Notes: a model not told the origin generated them from the sequence alone. A stretch of DNA of 5,838 nt from Novosphingobium sp. (GCA_030830245.1 JAURNJ010000046.1:1-5838), one strand, 5' to 3'; numbered from the stretch's first letter, positions 1 through 5,838 are shown. Made by a program: numbers and translations.

Positions 1-210
1 GCGCCGGGCGGCAAGCGGATCAAGCTGCGCTACATTACCCAGTCGAACGTGCGCCCGCCGACTTTCGCCCTGTTCGGCACCCGGCTCGACCAGTTGCCCG
101 AAAGCTACCAGCGCTATCTGGTGAATGGCATCCGCCGCGATCTCGGCTTCGGATCGGTGCCGGTTCGGTTGATGCTCAGGAGCCCGAAGAATCCCTTCGC
201 GAAGGGTTAG
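1..210 (+). CDS. der: GTPase Der (EngA), C-terminal end only
   Basis: Partial gene: reading frame 1 is open from the window edge to a TAG at 208-210 and gives the last 69 residues. Der is an essential tandem-GTPase that acts in late assembly of the 50S ribosomal subunit. The visible part is its C-terminal KH-like domain, recognised by the conserved run [18 protein letters not shown] followed by LPESYQRYL and then a GFGSVPVRL strand, which is the usual ending of the family. The two G domains lie outside the window. The short basic tail ending NPFAKG is normal. The gene converges on pyrC' and is separated from it by a symmetric hairpin. Identification rests on the conserved C-terminal motif and is secure although only a fragment is visible. 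Confidence 0.93.
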   Translation, partial: APGGKRIKLRYITQSNVRPPTFALFGTRLDQLPESYQRYLVNGIRRDLGFGSVPVRLMLRSPKNPFAKG

Positions 211-277
211 CTGCCGCCGCTGCCCGGAGCCATCCGCAAGGACTGATCTATTTCGTCACGCAAGTTCAGGCCCGAAT

Positions 278-313
278 GAAAGGGCTCTTTCTGGTAACGG
301 AAAGGGCCCTTTC
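278..313. terminator. Bidirectional hairpin terminator between der and pyrC'
   Basis: Bases 278-291 pair with 300-313 to form a 14-bp stem around an 8-base loop (292-299), with a single U.G wobble when read on the + strand. The stem base is A-rich on the left and T-rich on the right (AAAGGGC and GCCCTTT), so each strand gives a G+C-rich stem with a short U stretch on its 3' side. It lies between two convergent stop codons (210 on + and 318-320 on -), where a shared terminator is expected. No long U-run follows the stem, so termination strength is uncertain. The rest of the 211-317 gap shows no gene or other signal. Confidence 0.72.
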
Positions 314-317
314 GCTT

Positions 318-1553
318 TCAGGCGACCTGTGCGCCGCCCTTGAACAGGGCGAGGGCTCGGCCTTGGACCGGCTGCCGGTCGAACGGAGTATTGCCCGCGC
401 TTGCCGCCATCTGCGTTGAATCGACGATCCACGGCTTGTCCGGGTCGATCACGGCTATGTCAGCCTCCGTACCGGTCGCAAGCTGCCCTGCATTGACCCC
501 GAGCAGGCGAGCCGGGTTGCCTGCCAGCAGCTCGAAACCGCGCGCAATCGGGATCACCCCGTCACGCACCAGATTGAGCGTGAGAGGCAGCAGCGTCTCT
601 GCCCCGGCCATGCCAGGTTCGGCATCGGCAAAAGGAAGCCGTTTGTCCTCCGGCCCGCGCGGATCGTGCCCAGAGGCGATCACGTCGATGGTGCCGTCGG
701 CAATTGCCGCGATCACTGCCTTGCGGTCTGCCTCAGCGCGCAGCGGCGGTGACAGCAGCATGAAGGTGCGGAAATCGGCGACGGCTATGTCGGACAGCAT
801 GAAATGGGCGGGGGTAATTCCTGCTGTCACCGGCAGGCCGCGCACCTTTGCCGCCCGCACCATGTCGAGGCCTGCGGCGGTCGTGACCTGGCGGATATGC
901 AGCCGCGCTCCGGCTGTTTCAGCTAGCGCGATGTCGCGCGCGATGGCCAATGCCTCGGCCTCTGCAGGCGCAGCGGGAAGGCCTAGCCGCGTCGCCATCT
1001 CGCCTGCGGTGGCGACTGCTCCGGCGGTCAATCCGGCGTCCTCGGCATGAGTGCAGACCACCAGATCGAGCATTGCGGCATATTGCAGGACACGCAGCAT
1101 GATGCCCGAATCGGCGATCCAGCGCCGCCCGGTGGCCACGGCCCTCGCGCCTGCGTCCTTCATCAGCCCGAATTCGGCGAGCCGCTCACCCTCCAGCCCC
1201 TGCGTAGCGGCGGCCAAGGGATGGACCCAGAAATCCGGTTTGCCCGAGCTGGCGGCGAAGCGCACCCTGGCCGGCACGTCGAGCATTGCATTGTCGGGCA
1301 TCAGGGCCGCGCGCACGATGCCGCCGAAATGGAACGCGGGCTTGTCGACAGCGAAAGCGCCGAAATCAACAAGGCCGGGCGTGACGAGCTTGCCGCCCGC
1401 ATCGTGGGTCGCGTCGCCCGGCTGGGCCGCGACATCCGGCCCGACAGCGCAGATGTGCCCGTCAACGCACCGCAATGCACCGGGGACAGGCTCGCTTTCG
1501 CCCGGCAAGACCAGCCGCGCGTTGACGATGGCGAGCGGGGCCGCGACGCTCAT
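318..1553 (-). CDS. pyrC': Non-catalytic dihydroorotase-like protein PyrC' (partner of PyrB)
   Basis: This gene encodes 411 residues with the amidohydrolase fold layout of class I dihydroorotases: an N-terminal beta-sandwich piece, TPGLVD at 58-63, [16 protein letters not shown] at 121-136, THAED at 168-172, SPPLR at 268-272, and NTPF...GRALALF near the C terminus. The key residues of an active enzyme are missing. The HxH metal motif after the first strand reads GAF (65-67). The REPG...KE substrate/helix segment is shortened by roughly 11 residues. The His of HxxHxS is Q222 (HIRQVTT). PHH reads PAH (248-250), and the catalytic Asp of DHAPH is G295 (GHDPR). Only the HAED histidine, H169, is kept. 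In Pseudomonas such a pseudo-enzyme, encoded just downstream of pyrB, is needed for assembly of active aspartate transcarbamoylase, and the same role is inferred here. The ATG at 1553 is chosen because GGAGG at 1565-1561 is 7 bases away. The ATG at 1559 would have almost no spacing. An automatic pipeline would probably call it dihydroorotase. Confidence 0.9.
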   Translation of the reverse strand: MSVAAPLAIVNARLVLPGESEPVPGALRCVDGHICAVGPDVAAQPGDATHDAGGKLVTPGLVDFGAFAVDKPAFHFGGIVRAALMPDNAMLDVPARVRFAASSGKPDFWVHPLAAATQGLEGERLAEFGLMKDAGARAVATGRRWIADSGIMLRVLQYAAMLDLVVCTHAEDAGLTAGAVATAGEMATRLGLPAAPAEAEALAIARDIALAETAGARLHIRQVTTAAGLDMVRAAKVRGLPVTAGITPAHFMLSDIAVADFRTFMLLSPPLRAEADRKAVIAAIADGTIDVIASGHDPRGPEDKRLPFADAEPGMAGAETLLPLTLNLVRDGVIPIARGFELLAGNPARLLGVNAGQLATGTEADIAVIDPDKPWIVDSTQMAASAGNTPFDRQPVQGRALALFKGGAQVA

Positions 1554-2530
1554 TGCCATCCCTCCACCTGACGCACGCCGCGCGTCAGAACATCGAGGCA
1601 TGCCATGCGGATGGCGACGCCCATTTCCACCTGCCGGGTGATCAGCGAGCGGTCGACCAGGTCGGCGACGTTGCTGTCGATCTCGATGCCCCGGTTCATC
1701 GGGCCGGGATGCATCACCAGCGTATCGGGCCGGGTGCGGGCGAGCCGTTCTTCGGTGAGGCCATAGAGATGGCGGTATTCGCGTGGGCTGGGGATGAACT
1801 GGCCCTGCATCCGCTCGTTCTGGAGCCGCAGCATCATGACGACGTCCACGCCGTCCAGTGCCTTGTCGAAATCGTGGAAGGCCTCGACCTTCATTTCCTC
1901 GATCCCGAGGGGCATCAGCGCGGGGGGAGCGCAGACGCGGACCCGCGCGCCCAGCGAGGTCAGGCACAGGATGTTGGAGCGCGCGACCCGGCTGTGCAGC
2001 ACATCGCCGCAGATCACGATCGACAGGCCATCGATCCTGCCTTTTGCACTGCGGATCGTCAGCGCGTCGAGCAGGCCCTGGGTGGGGTGTTCGTGCTGAC
2101 CGTCGCCGGCATTGAGCACCGGGCAATCGACCTTGTCGGCAATCAGCTGGACCGCGCCGGAACTGCCGTGCCGGATCACGATGGCGTCGGCATGCATGGC
2201 GTTTAGCGTCATCGCCGTGTCGATCAGGGTTTCGCCCTTCTTTATCGAGCTTTGCCCGGCATGCATGTTGACCACGTCGGCGCCCAGCCGCTTGCCCGCG
2301 ATCTCGAAACTCACCAGCGTGCGGGTCGAATTCTCGAAGAAGGCGTTGATGATGGTCAGCCCCGCCAGACGGTCGTCGTGCTTTTGCGACAGCCGGTTGA
2401 ATTTGACCCATTGTTCGGCCTCGTCGAGCAGGAACAGGATTTCGTGCGGGGCGAGGGCCGAAATGGCCAGCAGGTCCCGGTGCGGGAACATTGTTTTTCC
2501 CGGGAGAGGTGGTGTGGCTGGCGATGTCAT
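1550..2530 (-). CDS. pyrB: Aspartate carbamoyltransferase catalytic subunit
   Basis: PyrB condenses carbamoyl phosphate and L-aspartate to N-carbamoyl-aspartate, the committed step of de novo pyrimidine synthesis in the cytoplasm. The 326-residue protein carries FFENSTRT at 64-71 (carbamoyl-phosphate site), SSIKKGET at 94-101 (mobile loop with Ser and Lys), [12 protein letters not shown] at 146-157, the RLQ motif at 235-237 and HPGPMNRG at 274-281. All active-site signatures are intact. No regulatory pyrI is seen. The gene overlaps the downstream dihydroorotase-like gene by ATGA (1553-1550), which suggests translational coupling and a PyrB-PyrC' complex. Start choice: the frame is open to ATGs at 2569 and 2545. 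The ATG at 2530 (MTSPATPP) is preferred because a good promoter ends 10 bases upstream, which would put the earlier ATGs outside the transcript. An internal ATG at 2491 (MFPHRD) is the main alternative. No clear Shine-Dalgarno precedes 2530. Confidence 0.95.
   Translation of the reverse strand: MTSPATPPLPGKTMFPHRDLLAISALAPHEILFLLDEAEQWVKFNRLSQKHDDRLAGLTIINAFFENSTRTLVSFEIAGKRLGADVVNMHAGQSSIKKGETLIDTAMTLNAMHADAIVIRHGSSGAVQLIADKVDCPVLNAGDGQHEHPTQGLLDALTIRSAKGRIDGLSIVICGDVLHSRVARSNILCLTSLGARVRVCAPPALMPLGIEEMKVEAFHDFDKALDGVDVVMMLRLQNERMQGQFIPSPREYRHLYGLTEERLARTRPDTLVMHPGPMNRGIEIDSNVADLVDRSLITRQVEMGVAIRMACLDVLTRGVRQVEGWQ
1560..1565 (-). promoter_or_regulatory. Ribosome binding site of pyrC' inside the end of pyrB
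   Basis: Read on the minus strand the bases are GGAGGG. They lie within the last codons of pyrB (coding Glu-Gly), 7 bases before the ATG at 1553. This spacing decides between the two candidate pyrC' starts, since the ATG at 1559 directly abuts the site. The arrangement fits translational re-initiation after pyrB termination. Confidence 0.7.
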
Positions 2531-2540
2531 TAAAGACCAC

Positions 2541-2569
2541 GCCATAGGAGCACTTGCCGCATGGCTCAA
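2541..2569 (-). promoter_or_regulatory. Candidate sigma-70 type promoter of pyrB-pyrC'
   Basis: On the minus strand TTGAGC (2569-2564) is followed after exactly 17 bases by TATGGC (2546-2541). This is a good match to the vegetative -35/-10 layout. Transcription would be expected to start about 6-10 bases beyond the -10, that is around 2534-2530, at or just before the preferred ATG of pyrB. No pyrimidine attenuator or leader peptide fits in such a short leader. Promoter calls by eye are uncertain, but position and spacing agree. Confidence 0.5.
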
Positions 2570-2575
2570 GCCAAT

Positions 2576-2603
2576 TTGCCGCGGCCTCCCCGGCTGCTAT
2601 GCA
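2576..2603 (+). promoter_or_regulatory. Candidate promoter of sppA
   Basis: TTGCCG at 2576-2581 is followed after 16 bases by TATGCA at 2598-2603, preceded by a TGC resembling an extended -10. A start near 2610 would give an sppA leader of about 19 bases, just enough to include the ribosome binding site at 2617-2623. The -35 element lies only 6 bases from the -35 of the divergent pyrB promoter. Assigned by eye, hence moderate confidence. Confidence 0.4.
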
Positions 2604-2616
2604 CCGGCGCGATAGC

Positions 2617-2623
2617 AAGGGAG
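2617..2623 (+). promoter_or_regulatory. Ribosome binding site of sppA
   Basis: AAGGGAG lies 5 bases before the ATG at 2629. It decides the start of sppA, because the in-frame upstream ATG at 2554 has no comparable site and would begin in front of the predicted promoter. Confidence 0.75.
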
Positions 2624-2628
2624 TTTGC

Positions 2629-4518
2629 ATGGAATTCGCGCGCAAGGTCTGGAAAGTGCTGGTAGCGGTGAAGGACGGGCTCGCCCTCATGGTGCTGCTG
2701 ATGTTCTTTGGCCTGCTCTATGCTGCCCTTTCGGCGCGGCCCGGTGCAGCGGCGGTGCAGGAAGGGGCTCTGCTACTCAAGCTCGATGGCTTCGTGGTCG
2801 AAGAGCCCAGCGCACCCGATCCGTTGACCCTGCTCATGGCGCAGCAGGCCCCTGTCGGGGAACATCGCGCGCGTGACGTGGTGCGCGCCTTGCGTACAGC
2901 TGCCGAGGATGATCGCATCAAGGTGGTTGCGCTCGACCTGTCGGGCTTCCTTGGCGGTGGCCAGGTCCATCTCCAGGACATCGGCGAGGCAATCGACGGC
3001 GTGCGCAAATCGGGCAAGAAGGTGTTCGCCTTCGGGATCGCCTATCTTGACGATGCCATGCTGATCGCTGCCCATGCCGACGAGGTTTGGGTCGATCCAC
3101 AGGGCGGCGCCTTCATCACCGGTCCGGGCAGCAGTCACCTCTACTATGCCGGACTCCTCGAAAAGCTGAAGGTAAAGGCCAACGTGTTCCGCGTCGGCAC
3201 GTTCAAGAGCGCGGTCGAACCCTACATGCTCAGCGGCCCGTCCGAAGCCTCGCGTCGCGCCGACGAAGCCTTGTACGGCGCCTTGTGGCAGACGTGGCAG
3301 GCCGATTTCCGCAAGGCGAGGCCCAAGGTGGATATCGCCCGCGTCACGCGCCAGACGGCCGACTGGCTCGCCGCATCGGGCAATGATTCGGCCAAGGCAG
3401 CCAAGGCAGCGGGAATGGTCGACCGGATAGGCACGATCAGCGATTTCAACCTTCGGCTGCGTGAAGTTGCCGGGGAAGACCCGCGCGACGACAGCTTTGC
3501 TTCCTATGCCCATACCGACATGGCGGACTGGCTGGCCGCCAACCCCGAAGACCAGCATGGCAAGGCCATTGGCGTCGTCACGATCGCGGGCGAGATCGTC
3601 GATGGCGAGGCGGGGCCGGGCGTTGCCGGGTCAGAGCGGATCGTTGCCGCGCTAGAGGATGCTCTGGCGGACGACGATCTTGCCGCGCTGGTGGTGCGAG
3701 TCGATTCGCCGGGCGGATCGCTGATGGCTTCCGAACACATTCGCCGGGCGCTGCTTCGATTCAAGAGCAGGAAGGTGCCAATTGTCGTTTCGATGGCGAA
3801 TCTTGGCGCAAGCGGCGGCTATTGGGTTTCCACGCCTGCCTCGCGCATCTTCGCCGAGCCGGGCACGATTACCGGCTCCATCGGTGTGTTCGCGGTTTTG
3901 CCGTCATTTGGCGAGGCGCTCGGCCAGCTCGGCGTCACCGAGGACGGGGTTAAGACCACGCCGCTGACCGGGGAGCCGGACATTGTCGGCGGTTTCTCGC
4001 CCGAGATGTCCGCGATCATGCAGGCGAGAGTAGAAAGCAGCTATCGCGAATTCACGTCGCTGGTCGCGAAATCGCGCGGCATTTCGGTGGCGCGTGCGCC
4101 GGATTGGGCCGAAGGCAGGCCCTGGGATGGCGGTTCCGCGCGACAGCTTGGCCTTGTCGACCAGTTCGGCGGGCTCGACGATGCGCTTGCCCACGCCGCC
4201 AGGCTGGCCAAGCTGGAGGGAGGAGACTGGCACGCCCGGTATATCGGCGAGCAACCGGCTTCCGGGCTGGGCGCGATCCTGTCGCGCCTCGGGGCTTCGG
4301 CAAAGGCGGGCGCGGGCGGCGATTTCATCTCGGCGGTCGCCATGCGGCAAGATCGCCTGATTGCGCGGATCGAGGCTTCGCTTCGCCGTCTTGTCGATGG
4401 GCGCGGCGTGCAGGCAATGTGCGTCGAATGTCCGGCGCTCGGTTTTGCACCGTCCCAACCGGAAAATGGCGCGGGCCGCAGCCTGCTGATGCTGCTGCTG
4501 AGTGCTACAACGGGATAG
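2629..4518 (+). CDS. sppA: Signal peptide peptidase SppA, 67K type
   Basis: This gene encodes 629 residues, close to the 618 of E. coli SppA, so it is the long form with two tandem ClpP-like (peptidase S49) domains. An N-terminal membrane anchor spans about residues 14-36 after a basic start, leaving the bulk in the periplasm. The N-terminal domain supplies the general-base lysine, K193 in GTFKSAVEPYM. The C-terminal domain supplies the nucleophile, S395 in NLGASGGYWVS. VRVDSPGGS (356-364) and PGTITGSIGVF (411-421) are family signatures. Both parts of the Ser-Lys dyad are present, so an active enzyme that degrades released signal peptides in the inner membrane is expected. The C terminus has a CVEC pair of cysteines (598-601) and a short hydrophobic end (LLMLLL, 619-624). 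The ATG at 2629 has a strong ribosome binding site and directly precedes the anchor. The gene diverges from pyrB and its last 14 bases overlap the small minus-strand gene. Confidence 0.95.
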   Translation: MEFARKVWKVLVAVKDGLALMVLLMFFGLLYAALSARPGAAAVQEGALLLKLDGFVVEEPSAPDPLTLLMAQQAPVGEHRARDVVRALRTAAEDDRIKVVALDLSGFLGGGQVHLQDIGEAIDGVRKSGKKVFAFGIAYLDDAMLIAAHADEVWVDPQGGAFITGPGSSHLYYAGLLEKLKVKANVFRVGTFKSAVEPYMLSGPSEASRRADEALYGALWQTWQADFRKARPKVDIARVTRQTADWLAASGNDSAKAAKAAGMVDRIGTISDFNLRLREVAGEDPRDDSFASYAHTDMADWLAANPEDQHGKAIGVVTIAGEIVDGEAGPGVAGSERIVAALEDALADDDLAALVVRVDSPGGSLMASEHIRRALLRFKSRKVPIVVSMANLGASGGYWVSTPASRIFAEPGTITGSIGVFAVLPSFGEALGQLGVTEDGVKTTPLTGEPDIVGGFSPEMSAIMQARVESSYREFTSLVAKSRGISVARAPDWAEGRPWDGGSARQLGLVDQFGGLDDALAHAARLAKLEGGDWHARYIGEQPASGLGAILSRLGASAKAGAGGDFISAVAMRQDRLIARIEASLRRLVDGRGVQAMCVECPALGFAPSQPENGAGRSLLMLLLSATTG

Positions 4519-4678
4519 GTTGCTCGTCGGGACTCGTGCCGGGCTCGTCAATGTCCGGTCCGATGTCGGGGGCTTCGTCGGGTGCGGGTTGCGGTGCCGG
4601 GTCGGGTGTCATGGGCGGCGCTTCGGTCGGTGCGATCGGTTCGACGCGATCCGGAGGTGTTTCGGGCTGGGTTGCCAT
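4505..4678 (-). CDS. Small proline-rich acidic protein, function unknown
   Basis: This frame of 58 codons, from ATG at 4678 to TAG at 4507-4505, encodes 57 residues: about 18 prolines, 13 Asp/Glu and only one Arg. It has no cysteine, aromatic residue, signal peptide or membrane segment. It begins MATQPETPPDRVEP, continues as irregular PxP, DxP and ExP units (PDPAPQPAPDEAP, then DIGPDIDEP), and ends DEQPIPL. An AAAGG sequence on the minus strand lies 9 bases before the ATG, which supports translation. Its 3' end overlaps the 3' end of convergent sppA by 14 bases. The composition predicts an intrinsically disordered protein. I recognise no domain. The alternative is a chance open frame in G+C-rich DNA, although this frame occupies most of a region otherwise without a gene. 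Moderate confidence. Confidence 0.6.
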   Translation of the reverse strand: MATQPETPPDRVEPIAPTEAPPMTPDPAPQPAPDEAPDIGPDIDEPGTSPDEQPIPL

Positions 4679-4748
4679 GGCGGAATGCCTTTCATTCGGT
4701 GCTAACCATCAATCTGGCTATGGCGAGCCCTGGTCGCAAGCGCCATGC

Positions 4749-4779
4749 TTGCCCTTTTCCGTGCTTGCTTCTAAGGGCA
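4749..4779 (+). promoter_or_regulatory. Possible promoter / inverted repeat upstream of tRNA-Leu
   Basis: TGCCCTT (4750-4756) and AAGGGCA (4773-4779) form a perfect 7-base inverted repeat with a 16-base gap. The same stretch contains TTGCCC (4749-4754), 17 bases, then TAAGGG (4772-4777), which could be a poor -35/-10 pair giving a leader of about 50 bases before the tRNA. The -10 match is weak, so this is only a candidate. Confidence 0.22.
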
Positions 4780-4831
4780 CGCACTTGGTTTTTCCGGTCG
4801 TCTGTGCGGCCGAGCTGGCTGAGCAATATCC

Positions 4832-4916
4832 GCGGGCGTGGCGGAACTGGTAGACGCAGCAGGTTTAGGTCCTGCCATCGCAAGATGTGGGGGTTCGAGT
4901 CCCTTCGCCCGCACCA
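4832..4916 (+). tRNA. tRNA-Leu, anticodon UAG (reads CUN codons)
   Basis: The acceptor arm GCGGGCG (4832-4838) pairs perfectly with CGCCCGC (4906-4912), followed by discriminator A and a genomically encoded CCA (4914-4916). The D arm contains GGTAGACGC. The anticodon stem GCAGG/CCTGC encloses the loop TTTAGGT with anticodon TAG at 4866-4868. The long variable arm of a class II tRNA is present as an ATC-GCAA-GAT hairpin. The T loop is TTCGAGT. The T stem appears to hold two adjacent G.U pairs (GGGGG against CCCTT), which is slightly unusual but tolerable. The sequence closely follows the E. coli tRNA-Leu(UAG) pattern. The gene lies 57 bases before tig on the same strand and may share its transcript. 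The stretch 4679-4831 upstream holds no gene. Confidence 0.97.
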
Positions 4917-4942
4917 GCCAGCCCGCCGCCGGATAGAGTGAC

Positions 4943-4954
4943 GCCAAAGTTGGC
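4943..4954. repeat. Short dyad in the tRNA-Leu/tig spacer
   Basis: GCCAA and TTGGC flank an AG, forming a 12-base dyad that ends just before the tig ribosome binding site. The stem is too short and lacks a U-run for a terminator. It could be a small hairpin or protein-binding half-sites, or chance. Confidence 0.3.
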
Positions 4955-4955
4955 A

Positions 4956-4962
4956 AAGAAGG
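4956..4962 (+). promoter_or_regulatory. Ribosome binding site of tig
   Basis: AAGAAGG precedes the ATG at 4974 with an 11-base gap, somewhat longer than the optimum. No better-placed alternative start exists, and the N-terminal sequence MQIVETTNQGLKR is typical of trigger factors, so the start is well supported. Confidence 0.55.
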
Positions 4963-4973
4963 TTTAGTTCGAA

Positions 4974-5838
4974 ATGCAGATTGTCGAGACCACCAACCAG
5001 GGCCTCAAGCGCGCCTACACCGTAACCATTTCCGCCAAGCAGATCTCGGCGCAGATCGAAGGCGAGGTGCAGCGCCTTGCCCCGCAGATCCGCATGCCCG
5101 GTTTCCGTCCCGGCAAGGTGCCTGCGAATCTCATCCGCAAGATGCATGGACCGTCGCTGCATCAGGATGCGCTGAATTCCTCCATCCGCGAGGCGATGGA
5201 CAAGCTGATTGGCGACAATGAACTGCGCCCGGCCATGCAGCCGCAGATCGAGCTTGGCGAAGATTACGAAGAAGGCAAGGACGCGCAGCTTTCGGTCAGC
5301 CTCGAAGTGCTGCCGAAGATCGAGGCGCCGAGCACCGAGGGTCTCAAGATCGAAAAGCTCATTGTGCCTGTCGCCGAAGCGCAGGTCGACGAGGCGATCG
5401 AGCGGATCGCTGCCGGGTCCAAGAATTTTGTCGACGCCAAGAAGGGCAAGAAGGCCGAGAATGGCGATCAGATCCTCGTTGATTTCGTCGGCAAGCTGGA
5501 CGGCGAAGTGTTCGAAGGCGGATCGGCCGAGGATGCGGCGATCGAGCTGGGCGCGAACCGCTTCATTCCCGGCTTCGAAGAGCAGCTTGTCGGGGTCAAG
5601 TCAGGAGAGGAGCGGACCATCACCGTGACTTTCCCCGAGGACTATCCGGCGGAAAACCTGAAGGGCAAGGAAGCGTCGTTCGACGTCGACGTGACCGAAG
5701 TGCGGGCGCCGGGCGCGGTCGAGATCGACGATGCCTTCGCCAAGGGGCTGGGCGCCGAGGATCTTCCCGCGCTCAAGGGCATGATCCGCGAGCAGATCGG
5801 CTCGGAATACCAGCAGATCTCCCAGGGCCGTCTCAAGC
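4974..5838 (+). CDS. tig: Trigger factor, ribosome-associated chaperone (3' end beyond window)
   Basis: The first 288 codons are present and the frame runs off the window edge. Trigger factor binds the ribosomal tunnel exit at protein L23 and shields emerging chains. It also has peptidyl-prolyl cis-trans isomerase activity. The ribosome-binding domain fills about residues 1-115 and includes the signature GFRPGKVP at 43-50, with Pro where E. coli has Lys in the FRK motif. The FKBP-like isomerase domain spans about 162-244, with GDQILVDFVGKLDGEVFEGG and RFIPGFEEQLVG followed by a TFPEDYP stretch. The beginning of the helical C-terminal arms follows from about residue 250. Expected full length is well over 400 residues. 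The gene lies directly after tRNA-Leu, and in many bacteria clpP and clpX follow tig, which cannot be seen here. Nothing suggests damage. Confidence 0.96.
   Translation, partial: MQIVETTNQGLKRAYTVTISAKQISAQIEGEVQRLAPQIRMPGFRPGKVPANLIRKMHGPSLHQDALNSSIREAMDKLIGDNELRPAMQPQIELGEDYEEGKDAQLSVSLEVLPKIEAPSTEGLKIEKLIVPVAEAQVDEAIERIAAGSKNFVDAKKGKKAENGDQILVDFVGKLDGEVFEGGSAEDAAIELGANRFIPGFEEQLVGVKSGEERTITVTFPEDYPAENLKGKEASFDVDVTEVRAPGAVEIDDAFAKGLGAEDLPALKGMIREQIGSEYQQISQGRLK

Noticed and set aside
340..1641. Several long plus-strand frames opposite pyrC' (236, 174 and 196 codons).
   Set aside because: They are antisense shadows with composition driven by G+C bias, without family motifs or ribosome binding sites.
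2554..2628. An upstream in-frame start for SppA adding 25 residues.
   Set aside because: It lacks a ribosome binding site and would precede the predicted promoter. The ATG at 2629 has AAGGGAG at ideal spacing and places the membrane anchor at the N terminus as expected.
318..2690. A single 790-codon open frame on the minus strand covering pyrC', all of pyrB and reaching into sppA.
   Set aside because: Only its last 411 codons are dihydroorotase-like. The upstream part is the wrong frame of pyrB, full of Arg/Pro/Gly/Ala-rich low-quality sequence. pyrB in its own frame has every family motif, so this is a shadow extension and not a fusion protein.
2773..3558. A 261-codon minus-strand frame inside sppA.
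   Set aside because: This is antisense to a gene with intact catalytic motifs in its own frame. Long antisense frames are common in G+C-rich coding DNA, and no motif or start signal supports it.
4104..4853. A 249-codon plus-strand frame overlapping the end of sppA and the region after it.
   Set aside because: The first part is a frame-shifted copy of sppA and is Arg-rich. The Gly/Ser-rich middle is the complement of the small proline-rich gene, and the end runs into the tRNA. It has no ribosome binding site and no recognisable motif.
1..5838. Search for mobile elements, CRISPR repeats, toxin-antitoxin pairs, phage or defence genes that might form a novel system.
   Set aside because: Every large frame is assigned to a housekeeping gene, and no repeats with regular spacers, transposase motifs or insertion ends were seen. 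I do not find support for a new multi-gene system here.

Overview
The window is chromosomal DNA of high G+C content, apparently from an alphaproteobacterium. The style of the proteins points to Sphingomonadales (Sphingomonas, Novosphingobium or Erythrobacter type), though no genus can be fixed from sequence reading alone. All recognisable genes are housekeeping genes. I see no mobile element, CRISPR array, phage gene or defence island.

Layout from left to right. Bases 1-210 are the 3' end of der (EngA GTPase, + strand). A strong symmetric hairpin at 278-313 separates it from a convergent minus-strand pair: pyrB (aspartate transcarbamoylase, 1550-2530) and a downstream dihydroorotase-like gene (318-1553) that starts inside the pyrB stop codon. 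The dihydroorotase-like protein has lost almost all metal-binding and catalytic residues. It is best read as a non-catalytic PyrC' subunit that assembles with PyrB. pyrB and sppA (signal peptide peptidase, 2629-4518, + strand) diverge from a compact 98-bp region holding two candidate back-to-back promoters. The pyrB promoter is placed so close to the preferred ATG that its mRNA would be leaderless or nearly so.

To the right of sppA, on the minus strand and overlapping its last 14 bases, is a small unlisted-type gene for a 57-residue protein rich in proline and acidic residues (4505-4678). It is followed by a tRNA-Leu(UAG) gene with encoded CCA (4832-4916) and the first 288 codons of tig (trigger factor, 4974 to the window edge).

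Functionally, pyrB and pyrC' act together in the second step of de novo pyrimidine synthesis. sppA (membrane peptide clearance), der (ribosome assembly), tRNA-Leu and tig (nascent-chain folding) are all linked to protein synthesis and quality control but do not form one pathway. No exciting unknown system is evident. The points most worth a second look are the degenerate dihydroorotase, the small acidic proline-rich protein and the divergent promoter region.
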